Positions 8,116 to 17,603 are shown, counted from the stretch's first letter. The stretch: 64,000 nucleotides of DNA from Methanosarcina acetivorans C2A (GCF_000007345.1 NC_003552.1:1984001-2048000); one strand, 5' to 3'. Translations and numbers: made by a program. The notes: generated by a model from the sequence alone, not told the origin.

Positions 8116-10965
8116 ATGAACTTTCAAAGATTCAAAAACAAAAAATCATACAAAAAATCATTTTGTTTTATTGCCAGGAGATGCATGTTATTTGCACTCT
8201 TAACCATGATGTCATTCTATGCATGTGCAGGTGATTTAGATTCAGTACCAAAAATAGATTCATTAAGTCCTGAACTTTCAGATCTTTCTGAAAATCCAGA
8301 TAATTTGACCTCTTATTGTTACATTGAAGATGAGTTTTCGGATGCTCTGAATCTGGACCTTCAGGTGGACCCATTAAATCCTGATTTTCAGGACTACATC
8401 GAATGTCCAGAGAATTGGACATCTCAACATTACGACGAAAACGGGGAGCTTATAACCCTGGGAATTATTCCTTCTCCCACTTCTGTTTACTGGCCTGACG
8501 ACTATGTTTATATTCCGGATACCGAACTCATTTCAGAATCTCACCAGTTGATTACAGGTGCGCAGCTCTCCGGATATCCGACAGAGTCATACTTTAGCCT
8601 TGTGGACGAAGGAAGGGTAACTCCCGTAAAAGATCAAGGTTCTACAGGTACTTGCTGGGCTTTTGCTACACTTGCTTCACTTGAATCATATTTGATACCA
8701 GTTGATTCGTACCAGTGGGACTTTTCAGAAAATAACATGAAAAATCTCCTTTCTGACGGTTATTCTGAAGGATTTGACCGGACTTACAACGATGCAGGAA
8801 ACGCGTATATGTCAGCGGCATACCTTACAAGGTGGAGCGGGCCTATACTCGAATCCGATGATCCTTTCAACGAAAACTCAGGAATGTCTCCTACAGATAA
8901 AGATGTACAAAAACATGTTCAGGAAATAATTATTTTACCGCCGCGCAATAACTCCACAGATAATGGGCTGATTAAAAAAATGGTCAAAGAAGAGGGAGGA
9001 GTTCTTGCATCTTTTAATGTAAAGTTGGATTGCTTTAAGGAAAAAGACGGAAAATCTTACGTAACATACTATAATCCCACAATTGGTACGAACAATGGTC
9101 ATTCAATATGTATTGTAGGCTGGGATAATAGCTTTAGCAGGAATGAATTCAATTCCACTCCCCCAGGTGATGGAGCCTTTATCTGCAAAAACAGCTGGGG
9201 TACCGATAATGGAATTAATGGAACCGGATATTTTTATATTTCATATTACGATGCAAATCTTGGTATGGAAGATGGTTTTAAAGACTTATTTTTCTACACC
9301 GCCGAAAGTCCAAACAATTATGAAAAAGTTTATCAATATGACCCTCTGGGATGGACACACGATTACAGATATGATATAAATTCTATCTGGGCTGCCAATG
9401 TCTTTACTGCCGAATCAAATGAAGAACTTCAGGCTATAGGGCTTTATACGCCTCAACCTGACGTCAACTATGAAGTCTATGTATATATTAATCCGGCAAA
9501 CATTCCGAATGGCGGCACATTAGTATGTAATAGTTCAGGTAGTTTTGAACTGCCAGGATATCACACAATCCCTCTCGAACAGAGTGTATCTCTGAGTACA
9601 GGAGATAATTTCTCGATTGTTGTGAAACTTAGTTCCGGGTCTCCTATAGTATTTCCAATTGAAGGTGTAATTGAAAATTATTCGAGCAAAGCGAGCGCTA
9701 ACACCGGAGAAAGTTACATTAGCAGCGATGGAATAAACTGGTCAGATTTGGCTTCAGGCGAATCTAAGTATAATTGCTGCATAAAAGCATACACCACTAC
9801 TTCTGATGACATTGATCCCGTAATCAACTCAGTCAGTCTGAATAACAGCAATCCAAATGCTGGTGACTTTATCCTGATAAGTGTAAACGCTACGGATAAT
9901 GTTGCAGTAACTTCTGTTGAAGCTGACGGAAATAATCTGAATAACATCAGCGGAAATATCTGGGAAGGAACAATCAGTGCACTGTCAGGAACTCATTTCG
10001 TGAATGTGTCAGCAAGGGATGAGGCAGGAAATATTGCATGGAACAACTCGACAAGTTATACTGCAACGGAAATAATACCGGATACTCAGGACCCTGTGAT
10101 CAACTCAGTCAGTCTGAATAACAGCAATCCAAATGCTGGTGACTTTATCCTGATAAGTGTAAACGCTACGGATAATGTTGCAGTAACTTCTGTTGAAGCT
10201 GACGGAAATAATCTGAATAACATCAGCGGAAATATCTGGGAAGGAACAATTAGTGCACTGTCAGGAACTCATTTCGTGAATGTGTCAGCAAGGGATGAGG
10301 CAGGAAACGTTGCATGGAACAACTCGACAAGTTATACTGCAACTGAAATAACACCGGATACTGAACCACCGGTGATTCAGTCAGTCAGTTCGTATCCTGT
10401 CAATACGACCGGCGATTCTGTTATTAATGTTACAGTTAATGTAACGGATAATATCGGAGTTGTAAATGTAACTGTAGACGATGTGCAGCTTACTAAAAAC
10501 GGGAACTTATGGGAAGGAAGCATACAGGCTCCATCTGATGTAGGGGAATATTCTATTCCGGTAGTTGCCCTGGATGCAGCTGGCAATAAGGCTGAAAGTT
10601 CACTGCCCTGCAATGTCCTCACACGTGAAGGAAATGTGTCTTTCAGTATGAATCCGATAATGACCTTTGCAGCGAAAGGAACTACTGTACCTTTCGAGAT
10701 TACAATTCGAAATGACCAAAATGTTGATGACACATTAAAAATCCAGATCAAGAACGATATGGTTCCGACTTCGAGTAGCATAGACCCGTCTTGGTACTCA
10801 TGGACTGAAAAAGATGTGAATTTGTTGGAAGGGGAAGAGATTATACTTCTCCTGGAAGTAGAGGTTCCGGAAAACGCTACTGGATTCAGATTCTTTGTGG
10901 TGAGTATGGACTCAACACTTTACCCGACCAGTAGAGCAGTTTTTGGGTGTCTGTTAATAAATTAA
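8116..10965 (+). CDS. Secreted papain-family (C1) protease with Ig-like repeats
   Basis: An exported cysteine protease of about 949 residues. I prefer the ATG at 8116 to the one at 8098, because GGGGG at 8100-8104 can serve as ribosome site. A basic N-terminus and hydrophobic stretch (CMLFALLTMMSFYACAG, about residues 23-39) form a signal peptide. The C1A catalytic domain shows Cys180 in GSTGTCWAFA, His329 in NNGHSICIVGWD and Asn359 in KNSWG. A lectin-like or adhesive region follows (about 410-560), then three Ig-like modules of 92 residues; the first two are almost identical. The C-terminus looks like an archaeal CARDB-type beta domain without an obvious anchor. It probably acts at the cell surface, on proteins or on cell-envelope material. 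Confidence 0.88.
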   Translation: MNFQRFKNKKSYKKSFCFIARRCMLFALLTMMSFYACAGDLDSVPKIDSLSPELSDLSENPDNLTSYCYIEDEFSDALNLDLQVDPLNPDFQDYIECPENWTSQHYDENGELITLGIIPSPTSVYWPDDYVYIPDTELISESHQLITGAQLSGYPTESYFSLVDEGRVTPVKDQGSTGTCWAFATLASLESYLIPVDSYQWDFSENNMKNLLSDGYSEGFDRTYNDAGNAYMSAAYLTRWSGPILESDDPFNENSGMSPTDKDVQKHVQEIIILPPRNNSTDNGLIKKMVKEEGGVLASFNVKLDCFKEKDGKSYVTYYNPTIGTNNGHSICIVGWDNSFSRNEFNSTPPGDGAFICKNSWGTDNGINGTGYFYISYYDANLGMEDGFKDLFFYTAESPNNYEKVYQYDPLGWTHDYRYDINSIWAANVFTAESNEELQAIGLYTPQPDVNYEVYVYINPANIPNGGTLVCNSSGSFELPGYHTIPLEQSVSLSTGDNFSIVVKLSSGSPIVFPIEGVIENYSSKASANTGESYISSDGINWSDLASGESKYNCCIKAYTTTSDDIDPVINSVSLNNSNPNAGDFILISVNATDNVAVTSVEADGNNLNNISGNIWEGTISALSGTHFVNVSARDEAGNIAWNNSTSYTATEIIPDTQDPVINSVSLNNSNPNAGDFILISVNATDNVAVTSVEADGNNLNNISGNIWEGTISALSGTHFVNVSARDEAGNVAWNNSTSYTATEITPDTEPPVIQSVSSYPVNTTGDSVINVTVNVTDNIGVVNVTVDDVQLTKNGNLWEGSIQAPSDVGEYSIPVVALDAAGNKAESSLPCNVLTREGNVSFSMNPIMTFAAKGTTVPFEITIRNDQNVDDTLKIQIKNDMVPTSSSIDPSWYSWTEKDVNLLEGEEIILLLEVEVPENATGFRFFVVSMDSTLYPTSRAVFGCLLIN
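9814..10365 (+). repeat. 276-bp in-frame tandem duplication
   Basis: Two copies of a 276-bp (92-codon) unit, starting at 9814 and 10090, are nearly identical at the DNA level and code for two Ig-like modules of the protease. A third module from about 10363 is related in protein but not in DNA. The identity points to a recent duplication or to gene conversion. Confidence 0.9.
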
Positions 10966-11880
10966 ATACCCGAACTCACAGTAAAAATTGATGGGGATTT
11001 TACTCTGGATAACAGAGATCAAAATCCTCATTTTTGAAATTTTTGTGTAAGATTTGGCAAGGTTGATACTGTTTTATATACTGATAAAACTAGAGTATTA
11101 TCTGTATTTATCTTGCTACCAGCTTCATCGAGGCTGGAACCGGCAAATGTACTGATTTTGGCGCTCCCTTATAAATGTAGATATTACCGGATATCAAAAA
11201 CCGAGATTCTTTGATTTTCAATTCTACTCCTTGCAGGCTGAACCTGTCTTTTCTGTAAAGCAAAAAAAAGAATAGACGAATTCATATCTTGACTTTTTGA
11301 ACCGCATTTTAATTCGCTGATAAATATTAGCTCCTCTGCGAGCCTGTCTGGTGGTCTTTCACAAAATGAAGTAGAAGTAAAAAGCAAAAAAGTAGAAAAG
11401 GCAAAAAAAGCAGAAAGTTAGCAGTTTATACGGTCATTTTTACATGTTAATTCCTTAAAGGTGTTAAAAGCCGATTCATTTGAGGATTTTGAAGTTTCTT
11501 TTCTCTCTTTTTTGAAAAGGCCGCTCTCCTGCGTTGAGCATGATAAAAGCGATATGAGATAGCTAAAAGGTTATACGAGCAAACTACCTTCCCAGCTTAC
11601 GTATCGTTTTTATGAAATTGCAGCAATAAAAAAATGCTGCAACTACCTTATATACTAGCGAAACAGACAGCGTACTGCAGAGCCGCAAATCTGCCGAAAA
11701 GGACGGTGGGCTGTTGCACTTGCAGTGCAACTTCCAGAAAACCTCCGATTTCCTGTGATCCAGAATCGCAATTAGGGTGTCGAAGCATTTACATGTAAGG
11801 CGAGCATACAATGCACAAAAAGCCGGCAAAAAGCCAGGCACACATAAAAATAAGGTTAAAAGACCGGTAGAGGAAAATAA
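10966..11880. other. Long intergenic region with repeat fragments
   Basis: 915 bp without a convincing gene. At about 11653-11700 it holds a copy of the repeat family seen at 17-124 (CGAAACAGACAGCGTACTG, then GCAGAGCCGCAA). A short hairpin-like sequence near 11338-11356 resembles others near 17521 and 23591. The last 200 bp should contain the cyclophilin promoter. Short minus-strand open frames here lack ribosome sites. Confidence 0.5.
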
Positions 11881-12348
11881 ATGGCTGTATGGAAGGGAAA
11901 GAAAGTGGTTTTAAACACCACTATGGGCGATATCACTATTGAACTGTTTGAGGACATGCCGATTACTGCAGGAAACTTTGCAAAACTAGTAGATAAGGGA
12001 TTCTATGACGGCGTAATTTTCCACAGGATAATCGATAAATTCATGATTCAGGGCGGAGACCCGACAGGAACGGGTATGGGAGGACCTGGCTATGAGATTC
12101 CGGACGAGTTTACAAAGCACAACCGGAACGACAGGGGCACTATCTCTATGGCAAATGCAGGCCCGAACACAGGCGGAAGCCAGTTCTTCATTAACCTCGT
12201 AAACAACAATTATCTGGACAAAATGCACCCTGTTTTCGGAAAGGTTGTAGAAGGCATGGACGTTGTCGATGCCATGGGGAAGGTAAAAACCGACCGTCAG
12301 GACCGCCCGAAGACTGAAGTAAAAATCGTGAAGGCTGAACTGGTCTGA
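11881..12348 (+). CDS. Peptidyl-prolyl cis-trans isomerase, cyclophilin type
   Basis: A 155-residue compact cyclophilin that catalyses cis-trans isomerisation of prolyl bonds, helping protein folding in the cytoplasm. The catalytic and binding residues are in place: FHRIIDKFMIQGGDP (residues about 49-63, with the catalytic Arg), GTISMANAGPNTGGSQFFI (about 88-106) and LDKMHPVFGKVVEGMDVV (about 113-130). The Trp that gives strong cyclosporin binding is replaced in the LDKMH segment, as in many prokaryotic forms. GAGG about 10 nt upstream supports the start. It appears to be a single-gene unit. Confidence 0.95.
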   Translation: MAVWKGKKVVLNTTMGDITIELFEDMPITAGNFAKLVDKGFYDGVIFHRIIDKFMIQGGDPTGTGMGGPGYEIPDEFTKHNRNDRGTISMANAGPNTGGSQFFINLVNNNYLDKMHPVFGKVVEGMDVVDAMGKVKTDRQDRPKTEVKIVKAELV

Positions 12349-12484
12349 ATAAAACGAAAGTAAGGGACTATTAAAAGGATTCGGGAAGAGAATATCAGTT
12401 TTCGGTGTCCGGAACAAGGTCATATAAGATCATAATATCAGCTATGATCGCTAATATCATCAAAGATCTACTAAGATTTGTAAG

Positions 12485-12582
12485 AAAGATCTGCCAAGAA
12501 AGATCTGCCAAGAAAGATCTGCCAAGAAAGATCTGCCAAGAAAGATCTGCCAAGAAAGATCTGCTAAGAAAGATTTGCAAAA
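12485..12582. repeat. 14-bp tandem repeat, seven units
   Basis: Seven units of AAAGATCTGCCAAG in perfect register, the last two degenerate, lie downstream of the cyclophilin gene. Each unit contains a BglII-like AGATCT palindrome. No coding role is likely; it is an intergenic minisatellite. Confidence 0.9.
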
Positions 12583-12798
12583 AAGATCGAGATCCGGGCG
12601 TTTTCCCAAAAATCCCAATCATTTTTTCATTTTCTTAAGTTTATTATTTCTTAAATTGCCCCTTTTCAGGCTTTTTAACTGGTTCTGGAAAAGCACCTTC
12701 TAAGCAGTTTTCATTAAGCTGTTATTGTTTTTTAAGGTTCTCTAATTCATTTTAATTGTTCCATTTCCTTTTTCTGGATTTCTACCAATTCTTCATCC

Positions 12799-12830
12799 GT
12801 TATGTATGAATGAACATAACGTTATTTATA
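12799..12830 (+). promoter_or_regulatory. Inverted repeat next to TATA box
   Basis: GTTATGT (12799-12805) and ACATAAC (12814-12820) form a 7-bp inverted repeat with an 8-nt gap. It is followed directly by the TATA-like GTTATTTATACT. A regulator bound here would touch the basal promoter of the 12878-13819 operon; autoregulation by the HTH protein at 13406 is an inference. Confidence 0.4.
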
Positions 12831-12877
12831 CTATGTGTGCATTAATGGCAAATTGAGGATCACAGGAGCGAAAAACG

Positions 12878-13207
12878 GTGTTCGAAAACAAGCTGTCAGT
12901 CCCCAAAACTTGCCAGAGAAAAGTAACTCTTCTTTCCGAATACATATCTCTTCTCAGGGAAAAGAAAGTCTTTTATTTTGAAATCCTTGCTCCAGGAACA
13001 ATAAAAGAGAATACCAGAGATTGTTATTTCCTGATGGACATCCGGATCGGAGAGAAAGTTGAGCTCTGCTTCAAAAAAGACATGTCCCGGATTCAACACT
13101 GCCTTTTTTACTTAAATCCTGCTGGGATGGTACACAGGATAATGACCTTTTTCCTATTCAAGAGTAGAGATTCCACAGGTATTCATCGACAAAACCAGGC
13201 ACTTTGA
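12878..13207 (+). CDS. Hypothetical protein, 109 aa
   Basis: A 109-residue protein I do not recognise. The start is GTG at 12878, with a CAGGAG ribosome site about 10 nt upstream. It is soluble, mixed alpha/beta in character, with Lys/Glu-rich stretches and no motif or membrane segment. The middle has the alternating pattern FEILAPGTIKE and CYFLMDIRIGEKVELCF that could form beta strands. It is first in a probable three-gene unit ending with the HTH regulator at 13406, behind an inverted repeat and TATA box. Coding status rests on the ribosome site and context alone. Confidence 0.5.
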   Translation: MFENKLSVPKTCQRKVTLLSEYISLLREKKVFYFEILAPGTIKENTRDCYFLMDIRIGEKVELCFKKDMSRIQHCLFYLNPAGMVHRIMTFFLFKSRDSTGIHRQNQAL

Positions 13208-13229
13208 ATTGGAAAGGGGATACTGACTA

Positions 13230-13412
13230 ATGCTGAAAGCAAGTTTACGGAAACCTGCAAACCTCCCGATTTTCAAGGTAGTCCGAAAAACTTGCTTGAT
13301 CCTGTGCTCCTCAAATAAGGTAAAGAGGATCAGGATTGAGAGAAGAGAAGCAATATCAACCCTGATTAACTTTAATGAAAGAAAAATTACTCAAATAGTG
13401 ATTTTATGGTAG
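13230..13412 (+). CDS. Small basic hypothetical protein, doubtful
   Basis: A 60-residue, very basic frame. A GGGG stretch lies upstream of the ATG, and its TAG stop overlaps the ATG of the regulator at 13406, so translational coupling is possible. No family is recognised and the composition is unremarkable. It could be a chance frame in the leader of the regulator gene. Confidence 0.25.
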   Translation: MLKASLRKPANLPIFKVVRKTCLILCSSNKVKRIRIERREAISTLINFNERKITQIVILW

Positions 13413-13819
13413 ATTCAATTCACGAGATGATCAGAGCAAGCTTCAGATGTGAAGATATGGTAAAATGTGTGCTCGGCTTGAAATCTCTTGACATCGAGGC
13501 ATACAAGATCCTGCTCATGCATGGACCTCTTACAACCGACGGGCTGGGGGAAATTCTTAACAGAGAAAGAAGTACTGCATACCGTTCTCTACAGAACCTC
13601 ATAACATGCGGAGTTGTTTACAGGGAAACAAGGTCTCTGGAGAGCGGAGGATACTACCATGAATATGTAGCTATCGAACCCTGGGAAATGAAGCAGATGG
13701 TAAAAAAGAACGTTGACGAATGGTACTGCCAGATGAACGGGTTGATTGAAAAAATGGATGATAAGGTAAGTACTCTCATTCTGAGAATAGGAGACGAGGA
13801 AACCCGAATACAGGAATAA
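13406..13819 (+). CDS. TrmB-like winged-helix transcriptional regulator
   Basis: A 137-residue DNA-binding protein with a winged helix-turn-helix at about residues 25-85. The helix pair LDIEAYKILLMHGPLTTD and RERSTAYRSLQNLITCGVV matches the TrmB/MarR-like pattern, followed by a wing (RETRSLESGGYYHEYVAI). The C-terminal third is a helix (MKQMVKKNVDEWYCQMNGLIEKMDDK) that probably dimerises. There is no sugar-binding domain, so it is a short member of the group. It overlaps the preceding small frame by 7 bp and probably controls its own operon through the inverted repeat at 12799. The effector is unknown. Confidence 0.75.
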   Translation: MVDSIHEMIRASFRCEDMVKCVLGLKSLDIEAYKILLMHGPLTTDGLGEILNRERSTAYRSLQNLITCGVVYRETRSLESGGYYHEYVAIEPWEMKQMVKKNVDEWYCQMNGLIEKMDDKVSTLILRIGDEETRIQE

Positions 13820-14359
13820 GTTAACGGAAAATATTAAGTTCATATCTTCCGGATATTCTCTTTCGGTCCTATTTTTCCGATTGTCCCCTTTGATTCTATT
13901 TCTGCTGACTATTCCTTTTTGATTCTATTTCTTCTGATTGCTTTTTCTGATTCAACCTGTTTATCCCAATTACGGTGATTCTTGATTAATCGTTGATCTG
14001 TTCCGGAATCACGAAGGAAATCTTTCAGTTTTTTCTTCCTGCGCCGCGAAAAATTTTGTCCGCCTGTCCGCCAGAAAAAACGACTGGAAGACCATCTCGC
14101 AATTTAGAGCAACAAAATGTTGAAGAAATTAGCTCCAGGCCGAAAGAATAATTTTCTTTAACAACAAAAACCTATTTTGAATTTAAGCAAATATGATTTT
14201 GATTATAACCCCTGATTTCAAATCATAATCATAACTTATGACTAAAATCTCTGATCATAAGTTCTGAACGCTTGTTCGGATACAAAGATAAAAAATCCTG
14301 TTCAATATTGAATACAATTTCTTTTATCGAAGACTGAGTCTGCTTACTTTTCCGGGGGA
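13820..14359. other. Intergenic region upstream of ribonucleotide reductase
   Basis: 540 bp without a gene. It begins with pyrimidine-rich DNA that can serve as a terminator for the regulator operon. It ends with the inverted repeat described at 14233 and AT-rich promoter-like DNA. Confidence 0.5.
14233..14263. promoter_or_regulatory. 9-bp inverted repeat upstream of nrdJ
   Basis: AACTTATGA (14233-14241) and TCATAAGTT (14255-14263) form a perfect 9-bp inverted repeat with a 13-nt gap, about 100 bp before the reductase gene. A second, imperfect pair of ATGATTTT/AAATCAT elements lies just upstream. It could be an operator; no regulator can be assigned. Confidence 0.35.
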
Positions 14360-14368
14360 ATGATTTCT

Positions 14369-16036
14369 GTGTGGGAAACAGCCGAGGGATGGGATGTTCT
14401 GGTTGCCGAAGCCCTCAAAGCCAGGTATCTGCGCGAAGGGGAAAAAGGCTGGGGAGACATTTGTGAAAGGGTGGCAAGGGCAATTTCAACAGATGAAGAC
14501 GAATATCTGGAATTCAAAGACCTGATGGTCCGTAAAATCTTTGTCCCGAGTTCTCCCACGCTTATGAATGCAGGCACGGAACTTGGCCAGCTTGCCGCCT
14601 GTTTTGTAGTCCCTGTGAAAGACAGTGTCGAAGAGATTTTTGATGCCCTCAAAACGGCAGCTCTTATACAGAAAACCGGTGGGGGAAGCGGGTTTAATTT
14701 CTCAAGGGTAAGGCCAAAAGGGTCTCATGCCCTCTGTGTTGACGGAGTTGCAAGCGGACCAATATCTTTCATGAGACTCTTTAACGAGGCAACCGAAGTA
14801 ATCAAACAGTTCGGCAGACGGAGAGGCGCAAATATAGGAATTCTTGATGTCTCGCATGATGATATTATTCCCTTCATCAGGGCAAAGCATGTTGAAGGGA
14901 GCTTCAGAAATTTCAACCTCTCCGTAATGGTTCGTGATGCTTTTTTCAGGCTTGTTGAAGCGGGCAGCACCGAAGAGGTCTGGAACCCCCGGACAGGGGC
15001 AACGGTTGGGGACGTATTCTCCGAAATCGTTGAAGGGATCTGGAGAAATGGAGAACCGGGTGTTCTCTTCTATGACCGTATTAACAGGGATAACTTCACG
15101 CCGGGGCTTGGGGACATCACTGCCACAAATCCCTGTGGAGAAGAGCCTCTCCTGCCTTATGAGTCCTGCAATCTGGGCAGCCTTAACCTATCCCTTTTTG
15201 TTGCGGACGGAAAAATCAACTGGGACTTCTTAAGGGAAACAGCCGGAAAAGCCGTCCGTTTTCTGGATAATGAAATTGATATCAATGTGTACCCTGTCCC
15301 GGAGATTGCGGAGGCTACCCGAAAGACAAGGAAAATCGGACTCGGAGTTATGGGATTTCATGATATGCTTTTGAAACTGGGGCTGTCCTATGACTCAACA
15401 GAAGCCGTCGAACTTGCAGAAAAGCTTATGGAACAGATTAACTGGGCTGCGGTCCGGGAATCAAGAAAACTTGCGGCAGAAAAGGGACCTTTTCCGGAGT
15501 ATGAAAAATCCATATGGGAACTCTCGATGAGAAATGCCACATTGACTGCAATTGCCCCGACCGGCACTATCAGCATTCTTGCCGGTTGTTCTGCAGGGAT
15601 TGAACCTGTTTTCAGCTGGGTCTACAGGAGGACCCGGACAGTGGGAAAAGAATTCCTGCTCGTCCACCCTCTCTTTGAAGCACATTTCAAGCCCAGGCTC
15701 TCGGAATCTGATTATAATGAGCTCCTTGAGCATGTCTACGCACATGGGACCCTGCAGGACATAGACGACCCTGAAATTGTGCCCGAGAATGAAAAAAAGC
15801 TCTTCAGATCAGCCCTTGATATTGGGTGGAAAACTCATATTGATATACAGGCAGCTTTTCAACGCCACTGTCATGCAGGAATTTCAAAGACCATCAACAT
15901 GCCTGTAGATGCCGGAAAAGAAGATATCGAGCAAGCTCTGATTTATGCCTGGAAACAGGGATTAAAGGGGATTACGATCTACAGGACGGGAAGCAGACAG
16001 TATGTGGTTCTTAACTTAAAAAAATCCGGAAACTGA
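14369..16036 (+). CDS. nrdJ: Adenosylcobalamin-dependent ribonucleoside-diphosphate reductase
   Basis: A class II ribonucleotide reductase of about 555 residues that reduces ribonucleotides with a thiyl radical made from coenzyme B12. Landmarks: PSSPTLMNAGTELGQLAACFV with the first active-site Cys, KTGGGSGFNFSRVRP, and the finger-loop segment NPCGEEPLLPYESCNLGS, which holds the radical-site Cys. A TLTAIAPTGTISILAGCSAGIEP segment follows. It has no N-terminal ATP cone, and the C-terminus ends SRQYVVLNLKKSGN without the Cys pair that many class II enzymes use for re-reduction. The ATG at 14360 sits only one base after GGGGG; GTG at 14369 has normal spacing and is preferred. The redoxin pair at 6.4-7.3 kb is a possible reductant. 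Confidence 0.93.
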   Translation: MWETAEGWDVLVAEALKARYLREGEKGWGDICERVARAISTDEDEYLEFKDLMVRKIFVPSSPTLMNAGTELGQLAACFVVPVKDSVEEIFDALKTAALIQKTGGGSGFNFSRVRPKGSHALCVDGVASGPISFMRLFNEATEVIKQFGRRRGANIGILDVSHDDIIPFIRAKHVEGSFRNFNLSVMVRDAFFRLVEAGSTEEVWNPRTGATVGDVFSEIVEGIWRNGEPGVLFYDRINRDNFTPGLGDITATNPCGEEPLLPYESCNLGSLNLSLFVADGKINWDFLRETAGKAVRFLDNEIDINVYPVPEIAEATRKTRKIGLGVMGFHDMLLKLGLSYDSTEAVELAEKLMEQINWAAVRESRKLAAEKGPFPEYEKSIWELSMRNATLTAIAPTGTISILAGCSAGIEPVFSWVYRRTRTVGKEFLLVHPLFEAHFKPRLSESDYNELLEHVYAHGTLQDIDDPEIVPENEKKLFRSALDIGWKTHIDIQAAFQRHCHAGISKTINMPVDAGKEDIEQALIYAWKQGLKGITIYRTGSRQYVVLNLKKSGN

Positions 16037-16159
16037 ATTGTTCTCTTAAGGGGCATTTTGAAATTCTGGCTAGTCCCTGCCGGAAAAATTTAACTTTTTG
16101 CGAAGTTTTCATATTTTTTTATGAAGTGTTATACCACTAAAATTGCCATTATCTTACTA

Positions 16160-16193
16160 AAAATATATATACATTCATACCCCCTGAATATAT
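16160..16193 (+). promoter_or_regulatory. TATA box of leaderless EamA gene 1
   Basis: AAATATATATA (16161-16171) is centred about 28 bp before the ATG at 16194, which leaves no room for a leader or ribosome site. The layout matches a leaderless archaeal promoter and is repeated at the paralogue at 17638. Confidence 0.65.
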
Positions 16194-17168
16194 ATGATTC
16201 CCTCCGTGACTACTCCCCTCAAACATCATATTGAATTACTAACTGCATGTATTATTTATGGTACCGTCGGAATTTTCATGGAATTGCTTAAGGACATGTC
16301 TGTAGGATCTATTATTTTCTATAGAGTTCTTTTCGGGCTTTCAGCCATAATATGTTATCTTGCAATTACCGGAAATCTAGGGCAACTCTCGTTGAAACGA
16401 AAGAAAAAATACCTTCTTCTTCTGGGAATTCTGTACGTTTCACAAATGTTTTCCTACTATTCTGCAATCCGTTACCTTGGAGCTTCTTCTGCTGTTCTTC
16501 TTCTGTATACCGATCCCATATACCTGACTTTCCTTGCTCCGATAATTCTTGGAGAAAAAAATACCGGAAGAACTATTCTTGCCCTTTTCCTGGGTCTTAT
16601 AGGTGTTTTCTACGTAACAAGACCTGAAGGGGGTTTTGAACAGCTTGCATTTGGCAGCACCTATCTTAAAGGCGTAATCTTCGGACTCATAGGAGGTCTC
16701 TTCAGCAGTGGAGTCATAATATCTGTCCGCTTCCTCAGAGATGAGTATAACGGCCTTACCCAGCTTGTCTGGCAGAGTGCAATCAGCCTGGTCTTCCTGT
16801 CTCCTTTCGCAGTCACACTTCCCGGACAGGTGCTCGCTGCAAATCTTCCCATCCTCACACTCTTTGGAATCCTTATCACCGGTGTAGGTGCAGTCTTCTA
16901 TATCAGAGGAGTTGCGGGCGTAAGTGCCATTACCGGCAGCATCCTCACCCTTCTTGAACCGGTTTCCTGCATCTTCTTTGATTACACTATTCTGGGAAGC
17001 CCGATTCACAGTGGGATGCTTATAGGTTCCTTCTTTATCCTTGCAGCAGCAATCGTAGTAAGCCTGGATAACTTTGATTTCCTGAAGAAATTGGTTCTAG
17101 GGGAAAAGATAGTATCAAGCAAAAAGATATCATGGAAAAAAGGACTTCTAAGGGTACTGGATAAATAA
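16194..17168 (+). CDS. EamA/DMT-family transporter, copy 1
   Basis: A 324-residue membrane protein of the drug/metabolite transporter superfamily with ten predicted helices in two EamA halves (about residues 14-140 and 155-295). The start of each half shows the family pattern, for instance IIYGTVGIFMELLKDM at about 19-34 and LTLLEPVSCIFFDY near the end of the second half. Relatives export amino acids or metabolites; the substrate is not predictable. The C-terminal tail is Lys-rich. The start at 16194 fits a leaderless transcript. A close paralogue follows at 17638, so this is an old tandem duplication. Confidence 0.88.
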   Translation: MIPSVTTPLKHHIELLTACIIYGTVGIFMELLKDMSVGSIIFYRVLFGLSAIICYLAITGNLGQLSLKRKKKYLLLLGILYVSQMFSYYSAIRYLGASSAVLLLYTDPIYLTFLAPIILGEKNTGRTILALFLGLIGVFYVTRPEGGFEQLAFGSTYLKGVIFGLIGGLFSSGVIISVRFLRDEYNGLTQLVWQSAISLVFLSPFAVTLPGQVLAANLPILTLFGILITGVGAVFYIRGVAGVSAITGSILTLLEPVSCIFFDYTILGSPIHSGMLIGSFFILAAAIVVSLDNFDFLKKLVLGEKIVSSKKISWKKGLLRVLDK

Positions 17169-17603
17169 GTCCTCCTCTTTCTTTTTTTATTTTCTTTCCC
17201 GGTAAGAATCTTTTTTAGATTTCCTCTTTTTGATATATTCGATTCCTAAAAAATTCTGTTTTTGAGAAATCCGGTAGTCCCCTATAATTATGGACATAAT
17301 TCTAATCTCTTAAGCTGTAATTTTTTGCTTGTTTCCTTCTTACTGGTTTCCTCCTCACTGTACTGAATTCAAGCCAGCATCCCAGTCGGCAAAAAACAGC
17401 AGGTGGAGGATACCGATTTTTGCAATCAGTTAGCAATTAATATGGGAACAAAACCTCCGGCTTAGAATACTTCCCTTAATCCCGAAGAACGGTTTTGAAT
17501 CCATTCATAATAAGATGCCTCCGCCAGCTTATCTGGCGACCATGAAAAAAAGAAGGAAAAAAAGATTCGGGCTTTCCAAACTCTTACTTTCTTCCGTTTC
17601 CAA
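17169..17603. other. Spacer between paralogous transporters
   Basis: 435 bp with no gene. It contains pyrimidine-rich terminator-like DNA after the first transporter. At about 17521-17560 it has a CGCCAG-CTTAT-CTGGCG hairpin followed by a purine tract; a similar sequence occurs near 23591. An open frame extends here from the second transporter but is excluded by its promoter position. Confidence 0.45.

Noticed and set aside
10377-10781. 134-residue minus-strand frame in the protease gene
   Set aside because: Shadow of the Ig-like module coding region.
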